Shown piece after piece: positions 42,888 through 50,300 of a stretch of 64,000 bases of DNA. This DNA comes from Anaerolineae bacterium. GTDB lineage: Bacteria; Chloroflexota; Anaerolineae; Anaerolineales; Villigracilaceae. Made by a program: the position numbers and the translations under genes. A model generated the notes under the pieces. The model did not search any database. It was not told the origin of the DNA and saw nothing but the letters and a program-made list of their open reading frames with translations. How positions within the stretch are numbered: the first letter of the stretch is position 1; each line of letters begins with the position of its first letter. The stretch lies in the NCBI GenBank assembly GCA_018648685.1, contig JABGQT010000123.1, positions 25,472-89,471 of the forward strand, read 5' to 3'.

Positions 42888-43689
42888 CATCATTCTCATT
42901 CGCGGTGGCGGCGACCTCGCCAGCGGCATCGCCTATCGTTTACATAAAGCCGGTCTAAAAGTTCTCATCACCGAAATCGCGCGGCCCCTTTCCGTGCGCC
43001 GCAAAGTCTCCTTTTGCGAAGCCGTTTACGATGACGAAATTACCATAGAGGGAATAACCGGACGTCTTGCCACTCCCGAAACCATTCTTTCAATTTTAGA
43101 TGATGGAGAGATTCCCGTTCTCGTTGACCCCGATTTGACCATTCTTAATTCCCAACTCCCAATTTCTGTTCTTGTGGATGCAACCCTCCGGAAACGTCCC
43201 CCAGAAACAGGGCTGGATACCGTTAAATTAAGCATCGGGATCGGCCCCGGATTTACCGCCGCCAAAGATGTACACGCCGTCATCGAAAGCAATCGCGGGC
43301 ACACCCTCGGACGTGTTTATTGGCAAGGCTCTGCCCTCGCCGACACCGGCATCCCTGAACAAGTCCTCGGAATCCGTGCCGAGCGCGTTCTCCGCGCCCC
43401 CGCCGATGGCAAACTCATCGCTCACGGCGATATCGGCGACCATTTTGACAAAGGCGATACCATCGCAGAAGTAAATGACTCTCCACTCAAAGCGCCCTTC
43501 AACGGTTCCTTGCGTGGGCTCATCCGCCCAGGCTTGATCGTCAAAAAAGGACTCAAGATCGGCGACCTCGACCCGCGCGACGATCCGCGCTACTGCACCA
43601 TGATCTCCGATAAAGCACTTACCCTTGGCGGGAGTGTATTAGAGGCGATTTTAAGTCGGGAAGAAATACGCAAAGAGTTGTGGAGCTAA
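42880..43689 (+). CDS. YqeB/EF2563-family protein of selenium-dependent molybdenum hydroxylase systems
   Basis: A 269-residue protein with an N-terminal Rossmann-like IILIRGGGDLASGIAYRLHKAG, ITEIARPLSVRRKVSFCEAVYD and SIGIGPGFTAAKDVHAVIESNRGH, closing with a biotinyl-like APADGKLIAHGDIGDHFDKGDTI and APFNGSLRGLIRPGLIVKKGLKIGD. I recognise this as the EF2563/YqeB family. In several bacteria it accompanies molybdenum hydroxylases that need labile selenium, and it is related to XdhC-type maturation. The link here is by family and by proximity to the hydroxylase genes 1.7 kb upstream. Selenium itself cannot be seen in the sequence. Confidence 0.75.
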   Translation: MTSIILIRGGGDLASGIAYRLHKAGLKVLITEIARPLSVRRKVSFCEAVYDDEITIEGITGRLATPETILSILDDGEIPVLVDPDLTILNSQLPISVLVDATLRKRPPETGLDTVKLSIGIGPGFTAAKDVHAVIESNRGHTLGRVYWQGSALADTGIPEQVLGIRAERVLRAPADGKLIAHGDIGDHFDKGDTIAEVNDSPLKAPFNGSLRGLIRPGLIVKKGLKIGDLDPRDDPRYCTMISDKALTLGGSVLEAILSREEIRKELWS

Positions 43690-43730
43690 CGACATAGCCA
43701 CCCATATACTGCGACCGCGATGGAGAAATG

Positions 43731-44288
43731 ATGAAAACAAGTACCTTTATCTGCATTGTCTTAGTGATTTTCTCAGTGTCAGCTTGTACCATTGAGCCTT
43801 TAGCTCCATCGGATTTCCCCTATGACTTAATGCTCCAAGCATCAGATTTACCACAGGGATATGTCAGAATGGGAGGCTCATTCCCACAAATAGAAAGCGC
43901 CTTCTCACATATCGTAGGTTACGATACCAATCCTGAAATCGCAGGTGGTGGAATCAGCCATCAAATAACAATCTATCCTTCACAAAATTTAGCCATTGAA
44001 AACTTCCCCAGCTGGGAAAATGAATGGATTACAAATGCTTGGGTTGAGCCAGCGAATACGCATAAGCCCGCAAACACTAATGATCTTAGCGTATTAAAGT
44101 GCTTGGATATACAAATCGAAAACAATCCAACACAGAGTTGTACATATCTACAACAGCATAAAAATCTTGTAATTTTGGTTTTAGCAAATATCGACTCTAA
44201 AAACATGAATTTTCAACAATTCCTTGATATGTTAGAAAACTTAGATACACGTCTGCCGTCGAGTACCGTCTCAATACCAACTGAATAA
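43731..44288 (+). CDS. lipoprotein of unknown function
   Basis: A short signal peptide with lipobox VSAC predicts a lipoprotein of about 185 residues. ATG 43731 is preferred over 43728 because GGAG is then seven bases upstream. A second Cys pair (KCLDIQ and QSCTYLQQ) may form a disulfide. The mature part (SDLPQGYVRMGG at the start) resembles other exported Chloroflexota proteins of unknown role. Confidence 0.6.
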   Translation: MKTSTFICIVLVIFSVSACTIEPLAPSDFPYDLMLQASDLPQGYVRMGGSFPQIESAFSHIVGYDTNPEIAGGGISHQITIYPSQNLAIENFPSWENEWITNAWVEPANTHKPANTNDLSVLKCLDIQIENNPTQSCTYLQQHKNLVILVLANIDSKNMNFQQFLDMLENLDTRLPSSTVSIPTE

Positions 44289-44309
44289 CCATAAAAAACT
44301 GGAGAAAAA

Positions 44310-44396
44310 ATGACCGACAAAACCAAATCCGAAGAAAAGAAAAAGAAAGAGGGCAAAGAACCGAAAGACAATCTCGTCACCAGTTTAGGTCAATAA
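44310..44396 (+). pseudogene. 28-codon charged microORF, possibly the remnant 5' end of a serine carboxypeptidase-like gene
   Basis: ATG 44310 follows CTGGAG at good spacing. The 28-aa product is a Lys/Glu run (SEEKKKKEGKEPK) ending DNLVTSLGQ and then TAA. The charged run followed by PKDNLVT is how I remember some S10-type serine carboxypeptidase homologues beginning (there followed by a variable H-x-V-T-I block). If so, this is a fossil N-terminus whose body has been deleted. It could equally be a genuine small protein. Confidence 0.3.
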
Positions 44397-44467
44397 AAGA
44401 AGCTAATAAATACATCATTGCATAGTTTTTAGAACATACTATCGTGATTTCTTGTACAAATATTTGA

Positions 44468-44495
44468 TTTTATGGTAGATTTGTTTACCGTAAAA
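44468..44495. promoter_or_regulatory. dyad in the rex promoter region, candidate operator
   Basis: TTTTATGGTA (44468-44477) and TACCGTAAAA (44486-44495) are inverted with one mismatch around an 8-bp spacer, about 28 bp before rex. Autoregulation by Rex or control by another dimeric regulator is possible. It does not match the usual TTGTGAA..TTCACAA Rex box. Confidence 0.35.
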
Positions 44496-44523
44496 CTCCA
44501 CTTTATATCAAATAGAGGTTTTC

Positions 44524-45141
44524 ATGACGACAAAAAAAATACCAGATATTATTATTGGCAGGCTCCCTCTCTACCTTCGCGCCTTAGAGCGCATGGCAAA
44601 TAGTGGTGAAATCGTAACATCATCAAAAGAGTTGGGAGAATGGGTTGGCATTTCTGCTGCTCAAATTCGCAAAGATATTTCGCAATTTGGCGAATTTGGC
44701 AAACAAGGTACTGGCTATAATATCAAGTTTCTGAGTGAAAAACTACGAGAGATCCTGAATATAGATCGTGTTTGGGATGTCGCCATTATCGGCGCAGGTG
44801 ATATCGGACACGGTCTCGCCCGCTATCAAGGCTTTTTAGAGCGCGGATTCCGCGTGACCTTGGCCTTTGACAATGACCCTGCAAAAATCGGATCAAAGAT
44901 TGGCGATATACAAGTACAAGATATAGACAAAATGGTGGATGCCATCAACAAATCTGATGTCAAAGTGGCAATGATCGCAGTCCCGGCTGAATATGCACAG
45001 GATGTTGCGGATGAGCTGGCAAAAACGCAGGTCAAAGCTATTCTCAATTATGCCCCTATTTGCATCACTGTCCCTGAAGGTGTTCGCGTTCAGTATATTG
45101 ACCCCGCTACCCATTTACAGTGGATGACCTACTATCTATAA
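44524..45141 (+). CDS. rex: redox-sensing transcriptional repressor Rex
   Basis: A 205-residue repressor with an N-terminal winged helix (RLPLYLRALERMANSGEIVTSSKELGEWVGISAAQIRKDISQFGEFGKQGTGY) and a Rossmann domain (DVAIIGAGDIGHGLARYQGF, ending VQYIDPATHLQWMTYYL). Rex binds NADH/NAD+ and represses fermentation and respiration genes when the NADH ratio is low. The length and the full QIRKDISQFGEFGKQGxGY block make the assignment secure. It is monocistronic and ends in a terminator. Confidence 0.95.
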   Translation: MTTKKIPDIIIGRLPLYLRALERMANSGEIVTSSKELGEWVGISAAQIRKDISQFGEFGKQGTGYNIKFLSEKLREILNIDRVWDVAIIGAGDIGHGLARYQGFLERGFRVTLAFDNDPAKIGSKIGDIQVQDIDKMVDAINKSDVKVAMIAVPAEYAQDVADELAKTQVKAILNYAPICITVPEGVRVQYIDPATHLQWMTYYL

Positions 45142-45168
45142 AATAATTCACTAGACAAAAAAGTATAT

Positions 45169-45211
45169 AAAACGAGTATTCTTGCTTGCGAGTCAAAATA
45201 CTCGTTTTTTT
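45169..45211 (+). terminator. intrinsic terminator of rex
   Basis: AAAACGAGTATT (45169-45180) and AATACTCGTTTT (45197-45208) form a 12-bp stem ending in a T-run. Confidence 0.85.
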
Positions 45212-45219
45212 GTTAAAGC

Positions 45220-45277
45220 TTTTGTAAAATATTAGCCCTTACACCCCTTCTAAGGACAACTATCATATTTTACAAAA
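45220..45277. promoter_or_regulatory. 13-bp inverted repeat before the lysine-dehydrogenase-like gene
   Basis: TTTTGTAAAATAT (45220-45232) and ATATTTTACAAAA (45265-45277) are perfectly inverted with a 32-bp spacer. Each arm contains TTGTAAAAT, which resembles a degenerate Rex half-site. With rex just upstream this could be a two-site operator, but the spacing is unusual for a single Rex box. Confidence 0.35.
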
Positions 45278-45329
45278 ACCTTTTCTGTTGTACACTTTTG
45301 GCACTATTACCTTTCAAGGAGAGAATATC

Positions 45330-46490
45330 GTGAGTTATCGCTATCTGATCATCGGAGCGGGAAAACAAGGAACCGCAGCCGCCTATGACCTCGCCAAATT
45401 TGGGGATGCCGACCACATCCTTTTTGCAGATTACGATCTGGATGCGGCGCAAAATGCGGCATCACGCATAAATGCGCTAATTGGCCGAGAAGTTGCAGCA
45501 AGTACACAGGCGGACGCATCGGACATATTTCAACTTGCTTCCATTGTGGAGGGTTTCGATGTCGTCCTAAGCGCGGTGCCCTACTATTTCAATCTAAATA
45601 TCACCAAAACTTGTATTGAAAATGGCGTTAGCCTCTGTGATATGGGTGGCAATACCGATGTAGTCTGGTCTCAACTCAAATTGGACGAAGAGGCCAAGGC
45701 CGCGGGCGTGAGCCTCGTCCCCGATTGTGGGATGGGACCCGGACTGATCAACACGATGGGCGTTTATGTGATGGATCTGCTAGATAAGCCGCGCGAAGTT
45801 TATCTTTATGATGCCGGTTTACCCCAAGACCCAACCCCTCCGTGGAATTACGCGATGACCTACCATATCAACGGTTTGACGAATGAATATAGCGGAGACG
45901 CAACCTTTATCCGTGACGGGAAGATCACCTATGTACCAACATTTACAGAACCAGAATCGATCGTTTTTGAACCTTTGGGCGAACTGGAAGCCTTTGTAAT
46001 TTCGGGGAGCATGTCTACTACACCAGAAACGCATCTTGGTAAATTGGAGCGCTATGAAAATAAGGTTTTGCGCTACCCCGGGCACATGCACACCTTTGAA
46101 GCCTATAAACGCCTGGGCCTCTTTTCAGAAGAAACCATTGAGGTAGATGGGCAAAATGTTGTGCCACGCGAGCTTTATCACACTCTTTTAGCCCCACATA
46201 TCAATGCCGATAATATAAAAGATATTGGCATCATGCGCGCGATAGGCATTGGTGAAAAAGACAGCAAAGAAGCAACTGTAACCGTAGATATCGCGGACCT
46301 CTTCGACGAAGAAACTGGCTTCACAGCGATGGAGAGGTTAACCGGTTTTCATTGCGCTGCGATGATGGCTTTTCAGGCGCGCAAGAGGGTAAATACTGGC
46401 GCACATCGCATGGAACTAGCTCTTTCCTCTACAGAGATGATGGAGGCAGTCCGCAAACGCGGGATTAATTTTGAGACTTACTGGGCATAA
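45330..46490 (+). CDS. saccharopine dehydrogenase family protein, lysine 6-dehydrogenase-like
   Basis: The start is the GTG at 45330, nine bases after AAGGAGAG; the ORF-track start 14 codons upstream lacks a ribosome-binding site. The 386-residue product has the NAD-binding YRYLIIGAGKQGTAAAYDLAKFG and a dehydrogenase body with LVPDCGMGPGLINTMGVYVMD, LPQDPTPPWNYAMTYHINGLTNEY, LEAFVISGSMSTT and RYPGHMHTFEAYKRLGLF. This order resembles bacterial L-lysine 6-dehydrogenases and related saccharopine-reductase-like enzymes. The reaction would be oxidative deamination of the lysine epsilon-amino group, but other amino-acid substrates are possible. Confidence 0.75.
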   Translation: MSYRYLIIGAGKQGTAAAYDLAKFGDADHILFADYDLDAAQNAASRINALIGREVAASTQADASDIFQLASIVEGFDVVLSAVPYYFNLNITKTCIENGVSLCDMGGNTDVVWSQLKLDEEAKAAGVSLVPDCGMGPGLINTMGVYVMDLLDKPREVYLYDAGLPQDPTPPWNYAMTYHINGLTNEYSGDATFIRDGKITYVPTFTEPESIVFEPLGELEAFVISGSMSTTPETHLGKLERYENKVLRYPGHMHTFEAYKRLGLFSEETIEVDGQNVVPRELYHTLLAPHINADNIKDIGIMRAIGIGEKDSKEATVTVDIADLFDEETGFTAMERLTGFHCAAMMAFQARKRVNTGAHRMELALSSTEMMEAVRKRGINFETYWA

Positions 46491-46522
46491 AGCCATAATT
46501 TCAGTAATGCTCGCTATCGCGC

Positions 46523-46528
46523 TATAAT
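46523..46528 (+). promoter_or_regulatory. TATAAT box upstream of the kinase gene
   Basis: TATAAT at 46523-46528 with a weak -35 (TTTCAG at 46499-46504, 18-bp spacer). AAGGACACTCT precedes ATG 46568. Confidence 0.4.
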
Positions 46529-46567
46529 GGTGAAAATTTATTGCTCTAACGGAAACAAGGACACTCT

Positions 46568-47398
46568 ATGACACCTGCTAGTATTGGTCGCTATCAAATC
46601 TTATCGGAATTGGCTCAAGGGGGAATGGGTGTTATTTTTCTAGCGCATGATCCCTTTGTTCAGCGATCAGTAATTGTCAAAGTGTTGACCTATCAATTTG
46701 CGATGGAAGAATATCATCGGGAATTTTTTCAACAAGAGGCAAAAATCATTGCTTCGTTGGAGCATCCCTATATCGTTCCTGTTTACGACTTTGGATGGCA
46801 AGGCTCACAGCCCTATATTGTAATGCGCTATATGGTTGGCGGCACTCTTGCCGATGTGATGAAGGTAAAAAAGCTAAAACTTGCTGAGTTTTCGAAAATT
46901 ATTCAGCGACTATGTGAAGCCTTGGATGCGGCTCATGCGCGCAATATCATTCATCGAGATATTAAGCCCGGGAATATCTTGTTCGATATTGAAAAAGAGG
47001 CTTTTCTGGCAGATTTTGGAATCGCAAAAATCAAGAGCGATGCAAGTGATGATGAAGAGTGGATCGCTGGAACGCCCAACTATATGAGCCCCGAGCAATG
47101 TCTATCTCAAAAAGTGGATAAGCGTTCCGATATATATTCAATGGGTGTACTTTTATTCAATATCCTGACAGGGCAAGCACCATTTCACGGAACAAGCAAT
47201 GAAGATTTGATGGATAAACATGTCAATCACCCTGTCCCTAATATATTGGACTTAGAACCAGATCTACCCGCTGCCTGGCAAGAGATTCTTAATAAAGCGA
47301 TGGCGAAATCGCCGGAAGAACGATATGCGAGTGCCGGTGAATTAGCACAAGACATAGAAGGTTTGCTCTCTGGTCGCTGGTATTGGCGAAACCTGTAA
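46568..47398 (+). CDS. soluble PknB-type serine/threonine protein kinase
   Basis: A 276-residue protein that consists almost entirely of a Hanks-type kinase domain. The glycine loop is ELAQGGMGVIFLAHD, VIVKVL carries the ATP-binding Lys, IIHRDIKPGNILF is the catalytic loop, ADFGIAKI is the DFG segment and GTPNYMSPEQ is the activation-loop end. There is no membrane helix, PASTA or other sensor domain, unlike most PknB proteins. The end, YRWYWRNL-like GRWYWRNL, is short. It stands alone, so regulators and targets are not indicated by the context. Confidence 0.9.
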   Translation: MTPASIGRYQILSELAQGGMGVIFLAHDPFVQRSVIVKVLTYQFAMEEYHREFFQQEAKIIASLEHPYIVPVYDFGWQGSQPYIVMRYMVGGTLADVMKVKKLKLAEFSKIIQRLCEALDAAHARNIIHRDIKPGNILFDIEKEAFLADFGIAKIKSDASDDEEWIAGTPNYMSPEQCLSQKVDKRSDIYSMGVLLFNILTGQAPFHGTSNEDLMDKHVNHPVPNILDLEPDLPAAWQEILNKAMAKSPEERYASAGELAQDIEGLLSGRWYWRNL

Positions 47399-47409
47399 AA
47401 ATATTTTTC

Positions 47410-47463
47410 ATAAATAAAAATTCCTTGCGAAGCTTTAAAGCTCTGCAAGGAATTTTTATTTAT
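47410..47463. terminator. bidirectional terminator between convergent genes
   Basis: ATAAATAAAAATTCCTTGC (47410-47428) and its inverted copy (47445-47463) form a perfect 19-bp stem with A/T-rich outer ends. It can end both the kinase transcript and the PucC-like transcript. Confidence 0.85.
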
Positions 47464-47479
47464 CAGGAGCTAGTCAATT

Positions 47480-48793
47480 TTACGCCGGTAACGCCTCTTC
47501 TGCTTCGAGCTGTGCTTTCGAGGCAGACATATCCAGTCGCGTTGAGAGCCAGAAGGCAATGGTAAGCATGATGACTTCCATCCCGAAGACGGTGGAGTAG
47601 GCAGCGAAAGCACTGCCCCCCATCCAAAATCGGACAATATCCACGATGCTGCCACCGATCAAACTGCCAAGGGCGTGACCGATCATATTTGCCATGCCCC
47701 AAACGCCCATCAACATCCCTGCGCGGATTGGGGTGGTGAAAGAAATGATGCCGGTTAGCATCCCTGCGCCAGCCAAGCCAGTGCCAAAGCCCATCACGAA
47801 GACGATGCTTTTGAATGCACCAGCGTTTCCGCTAATGCCGAGAAGGATTAGCGCAACGAAGACCAATGCGCTAGAGACGATGCCTATCCGCATCACTTTC
47901 ATATAGCCAAGCCATTTGATAAAAACTGTGCCCGAAAGAATCATGGCAAGCATCACGCCGATGCCCCAATACATGGTTAGGCGGGTAGTGTCGCCGACTG
48001 GCATATCGAGGACGAGTGCGCCATAGGGTTCGAGGAGCACATCCTGGGCGAGGGTGCCCAGAAAGGTGAAGAGAACAAGAATAAAGAAGGAGCGGATCTG
48101 TTTATCAGGCAACACGACTTCTTGCAAAACCTGTTTGAAGGGCATTTTGCTCGCTGATTCGACCGCTGCATCTACATCTTTGCCGCGCGGCTCTTGTTTT
48201 ATGGCGGCGAAAGTTGCTAAAACGAGAACGATGACTGCCACGCCGATTGCAACTTGCGTCAGGCTGGCGGGATCGTAATGCTCAAGGGCTTTTCCTAATC
48301 CGCCTGCACCCATGATGAGGCCTAGCAGCGTAGCAACTTCATACATCGTGACCGCGCGTCCGCGCCCGGCTTCGCCTTCAAAGCGATCTGCAACAAGAGC
48401 CTGAAAGGTGTTGTGTCCCAGGTTTCGCCCAACGCCGTAAATCAGAAAAGCAACGAATACGCCAACCGCGAGCATTGCGCTTCCGGCGAGATTAATCGAG
48501 AGTGTAGCGATAGAAATAATGCCTAATCCAATCAGCAATGCACCCAAAACGATATAGGGTTCACGGCGTTTGCCGAAAAGCATAAATCCATCTGAGCGGT
48601 AGCCGAACCAAATCCGCGCGGGGGAAACCAGTAGCGGGACGGCGAAGAAAAGCCCAACCAGCGAGGCGGGCATTTCCATCTCAGCGATCATGATTCGGTT
48701 CAGTGTTCCACCGATCAGCGCGCCGCTCAGCCCGTAGGCAATCGGGAAAAATGCGAGACGGATGTTGTTGAGAATACGAGCAACTTTTTTCAT
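47480..48793 (-). CDS. PucC-like (BCD-family) major facilitator transporter
   Basis: A 437-residue MFS protein with twelve helices. TLNRIMIAEMEMPASLVGLFFAVPLLVSPARIWFGYRSDGFMLFGKRREPYI at the N-terminus and FQALVADRFEGEAGRGRAVTMYEVATLLGLIMGAGGLG in the middle are the signature of the bacteriochlorophyll-delivery family (PucC, LhaA, Bch2). These proteins assist chlorophyll-binding complexes. No photosynthesis gene is present in the window. Instead it is adjacent to heme genes on the same strand, which suggests porphyrin or heme-precursor trafficking. AGGAATTGAAAA precedes ATG 48793. Confidence 0.8.
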   Translation of the reverse strand: MKKVARILNNIRLAFFPIAYGLSGALIGGTLNRIMIAEMEMPASLVGLFFAVPLLVSPARIWFGYRSDGFMLFGKRREPYIVLGALLIGLGIISIATLSINLAGSAMLAVGVFVAFLIYGVGRNLGHNTFQALVADRFEGEAGRGRAVTMYEVATLLGLIMGAGGLGKALEHYDPASLTQVAIGVAVIVLVLATFAAIKQEPRGKDVDAAVESASKMPFKQVLQEVVLPDKQIRSFFILVLFTFLGTLAQDVLLEPYGALVLDMPVGDTTRLTMYWGIGVMLAMILSGTVFIKWLGYMKVMRIGIVSSALVFVALILLGISGNAGAFKSIVFVMGFGTGLAGAGMLTGIISFTTPIRAGMLMGVWGMANMIGHALGSLIGGSIVDIVRFWMGGSAFAAYSTVFGMEVIMLTIAFWLSTRLDMSASKAQLEAEEALPA

Positions 48794-48814
48794 TTTTCAA
48801 TTCCTTTTTTTGAT

Positions 48815-48899
48815 CATTGCGAGGCAGTTTTATCGCCAACGCAATCTCCATCAAATGCGGGAGACTGCCACGTCAGGCTAAGGCCTTCCTCGCAGTAAC
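48815..48899. repeat. dispersed repeat, copy A, running into the hemG 3' end
   Basis: CATTGCGAGG ... GCAATCTCC ... GGAGACTGCCACGTC ... CCTCGCAGTAAC forms imperfect arms of a palindrome. It shares gttttatc, gagactgccacgtc and cctcgca with the copy at 62997-63071. Its left part supplies the last codons and the stop of the protoporphyrinogen oxidase gene. Confidence 0.75.
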
Positions 48900-50249
48900 A
48901 TATTTTTTCACAGCCTGCCGACCTTGCTGAATACAATCGGGCACGCCAATGCCGCGATACGAACTCCCTGCCAAATAAATGCCTTCGGGAAGCGTTCTTT
49001 CGATTTCATCGAAAAAATCAAGATGCCCTACATTCGCTTGCGGGAAAGATTTTAGCCATCTAAAGGGGACGATTTGGAGAGGCTCCGCCGTGATTCCGAT
49101 GGTGGACTTTAACTCAGCCCGAACTATATCCAGCAAACCAGCATCCGACACCTCCGCAACTTCGGGTTTGCCACCGCCAAAGAAAACGCGGATCATCCCG
49201 TAGCCTTTTGGCGAGCGGCTAGGCATCTTGAGTGATGTAAATGTCACAGCATCAATCGCCCGTTTTTCTCGGCGCGGAATCATCAAGCCATGAACGCGAA
49301 AATTCGTTTGCACATCTTCTTCACGATAAATGAGTGTGACGGTGCCGATATTCTGATGAGCGATCGTTGACAGCTTTGCCGAGGCTTCATCGGCCACGCC
49401 AACCAACAACTTCGCCGTGACATTGGCGGGCGTAGCGAAAATCAGCGATTTTGCTGAGAGCGTTTCGCCATCTGATAACGTGACTTGATAGACAGCATCA
49501 TTTTTCTCGATTTTCGTGATTTCTACACTTAAGCGCAAATCGCCTTTGAGCTGACGTACCATCTCATCCGTCAATTCCTGCAAGCCCTGCGCAAATGCGC
49601 CGAAACGCGGTTTCTTTTCTTCATCCACAGGTTTATTTTTTCGCGCTTTACGCATCCGCCCAAAGACAGCTTTCACTAAACCGCCATATTCTGCTTCCAT
49701 CTCACGCATAATGGGAGAAGAAACGAGAATGCTTTGCGTATCAGGGTCGGTATTGTAAATTCCGCCCAAAATGGGACCGATAAATTGGTCGAGAGCTTCT
49801 CGCCCTAGTCGGCGGCTGACGAAATCAGCGAGAGATTCGTCAGCTGAGTCGCTTTTGGCTGGTTGGAAAGGCTCTGCCAAAAGGCGCAGTTTGCCGAATC
49901 CGCTCATTATCGGGGAGGTGATAAATTTAACGGGAGCAAGCGGCACTTCCACGGGTGTTCCGCCATCGAGAATATACATATGGCGGGTTTCGGCTCCCGG
50001 GTTGATGACGCTGTCTCGAATCCCCAACTCTCCCGCTAAATCCCATGCTTCTGGCTTGCGAGTAATGAAAGATTCGGGTCCACCATCAATGATCGCCTGC
50101 CCTTCGGGTAAATCAATAATTTCTGTGTGAACCTTGCCGCCCCAACGATCTTCTTTTTCGAGTAGCGCAAAAGAAATCCCGCTTTGCTGCGCTTCCCATG
50201 CGGCACTCAAACCGGTAATTCCGCCGCCGATGATGATGATTTCAGGCAT
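48873..50249 (-). CDS. protoporphyrinogen/coproporphyrinogen III oxidase (HemY type)
   Basis: A 458-residue FAD enzyme that oxidises protoporphyrinogen IX (or coproporphyrinogen III) in heme synthesis. The Rossmann motif PEIIIIGGGITGLSAAWEAQQSGI at the N-terminus, KVHTEIIDLPEGQAIIDGGPESFITRKPEAW, FIGPILGGIYNTDP and the C-terminal GIYLAGSSYRGIGVPDCIQQG define the HemY/HemG family. ATG 50249 is chosen because it starts the FAD motif and has CGGAGCAAAA upstream. It sits next to ferrochelatase. Whether the route is protoporphyrin- or coproporphyrin-dependent cannot be told from this alone. The last residues (TARKALA) derive from a dispersed repeat. Confidence 0.88.
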   Translation of the reverse strand: MPEIIIIGGGITGLSAAWEAQQSGISFALLEKEDRWGGKVHTEIIDLPEGQAIIDGGPESFITRKPEAWDLAGELGIRDSVINPGAETRHMYILDGGTPVEVPLAPVKFITSPIMSGFGKLRLLAEPFQPAKSDSADESLADFVSRRLGREALDQFIGPILGGIYNTDPDTQSILVSSPIMREMEAEYGGLVKAVFGRMRKARKNKPVDEEKKPRFGAFAQGLQELTDEMVRQLKGDLRLSVEITKIEKNDAVYQVTLSDGETLSAKSLIFATPANVTAKLLVGVADEASAKLSTIAHQNIGTVTLIYREEDVQTNFRVHGLMIPRREKRAIDAVTFTSLKMPSRSPKGYGMIRVFFGGGKPEVAEVSDAGLLDIVRAELKSTIGITAEPLQIVPFRWLKSFPQANVGHLDFFDEIERTLPEGIYLAGSSYRGIGVPDCIQQGRQAVKKYVTARKALA

Positions 50250-50267
50250 TTTTGCTCCGTTTTTTAG

Positions 50268-50300
50268 AAAGTGACAGTCACCTAAGGTGACTGTCACTTT
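50268..50300. repeat. 15-bp perfect palindrome between hemH and hemG
   Basis: AAAGTGACAGTCACC (50268-50282) and GGTGACTGTCACTTT (50286-50300) with a three-base loop. It contains the hemH stop codon. In the minus-strand mRNA it could form a strong intercistronic hairpin that affects hemG expression or acts as a terminator (no long T-run). Confidence 0.7.
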
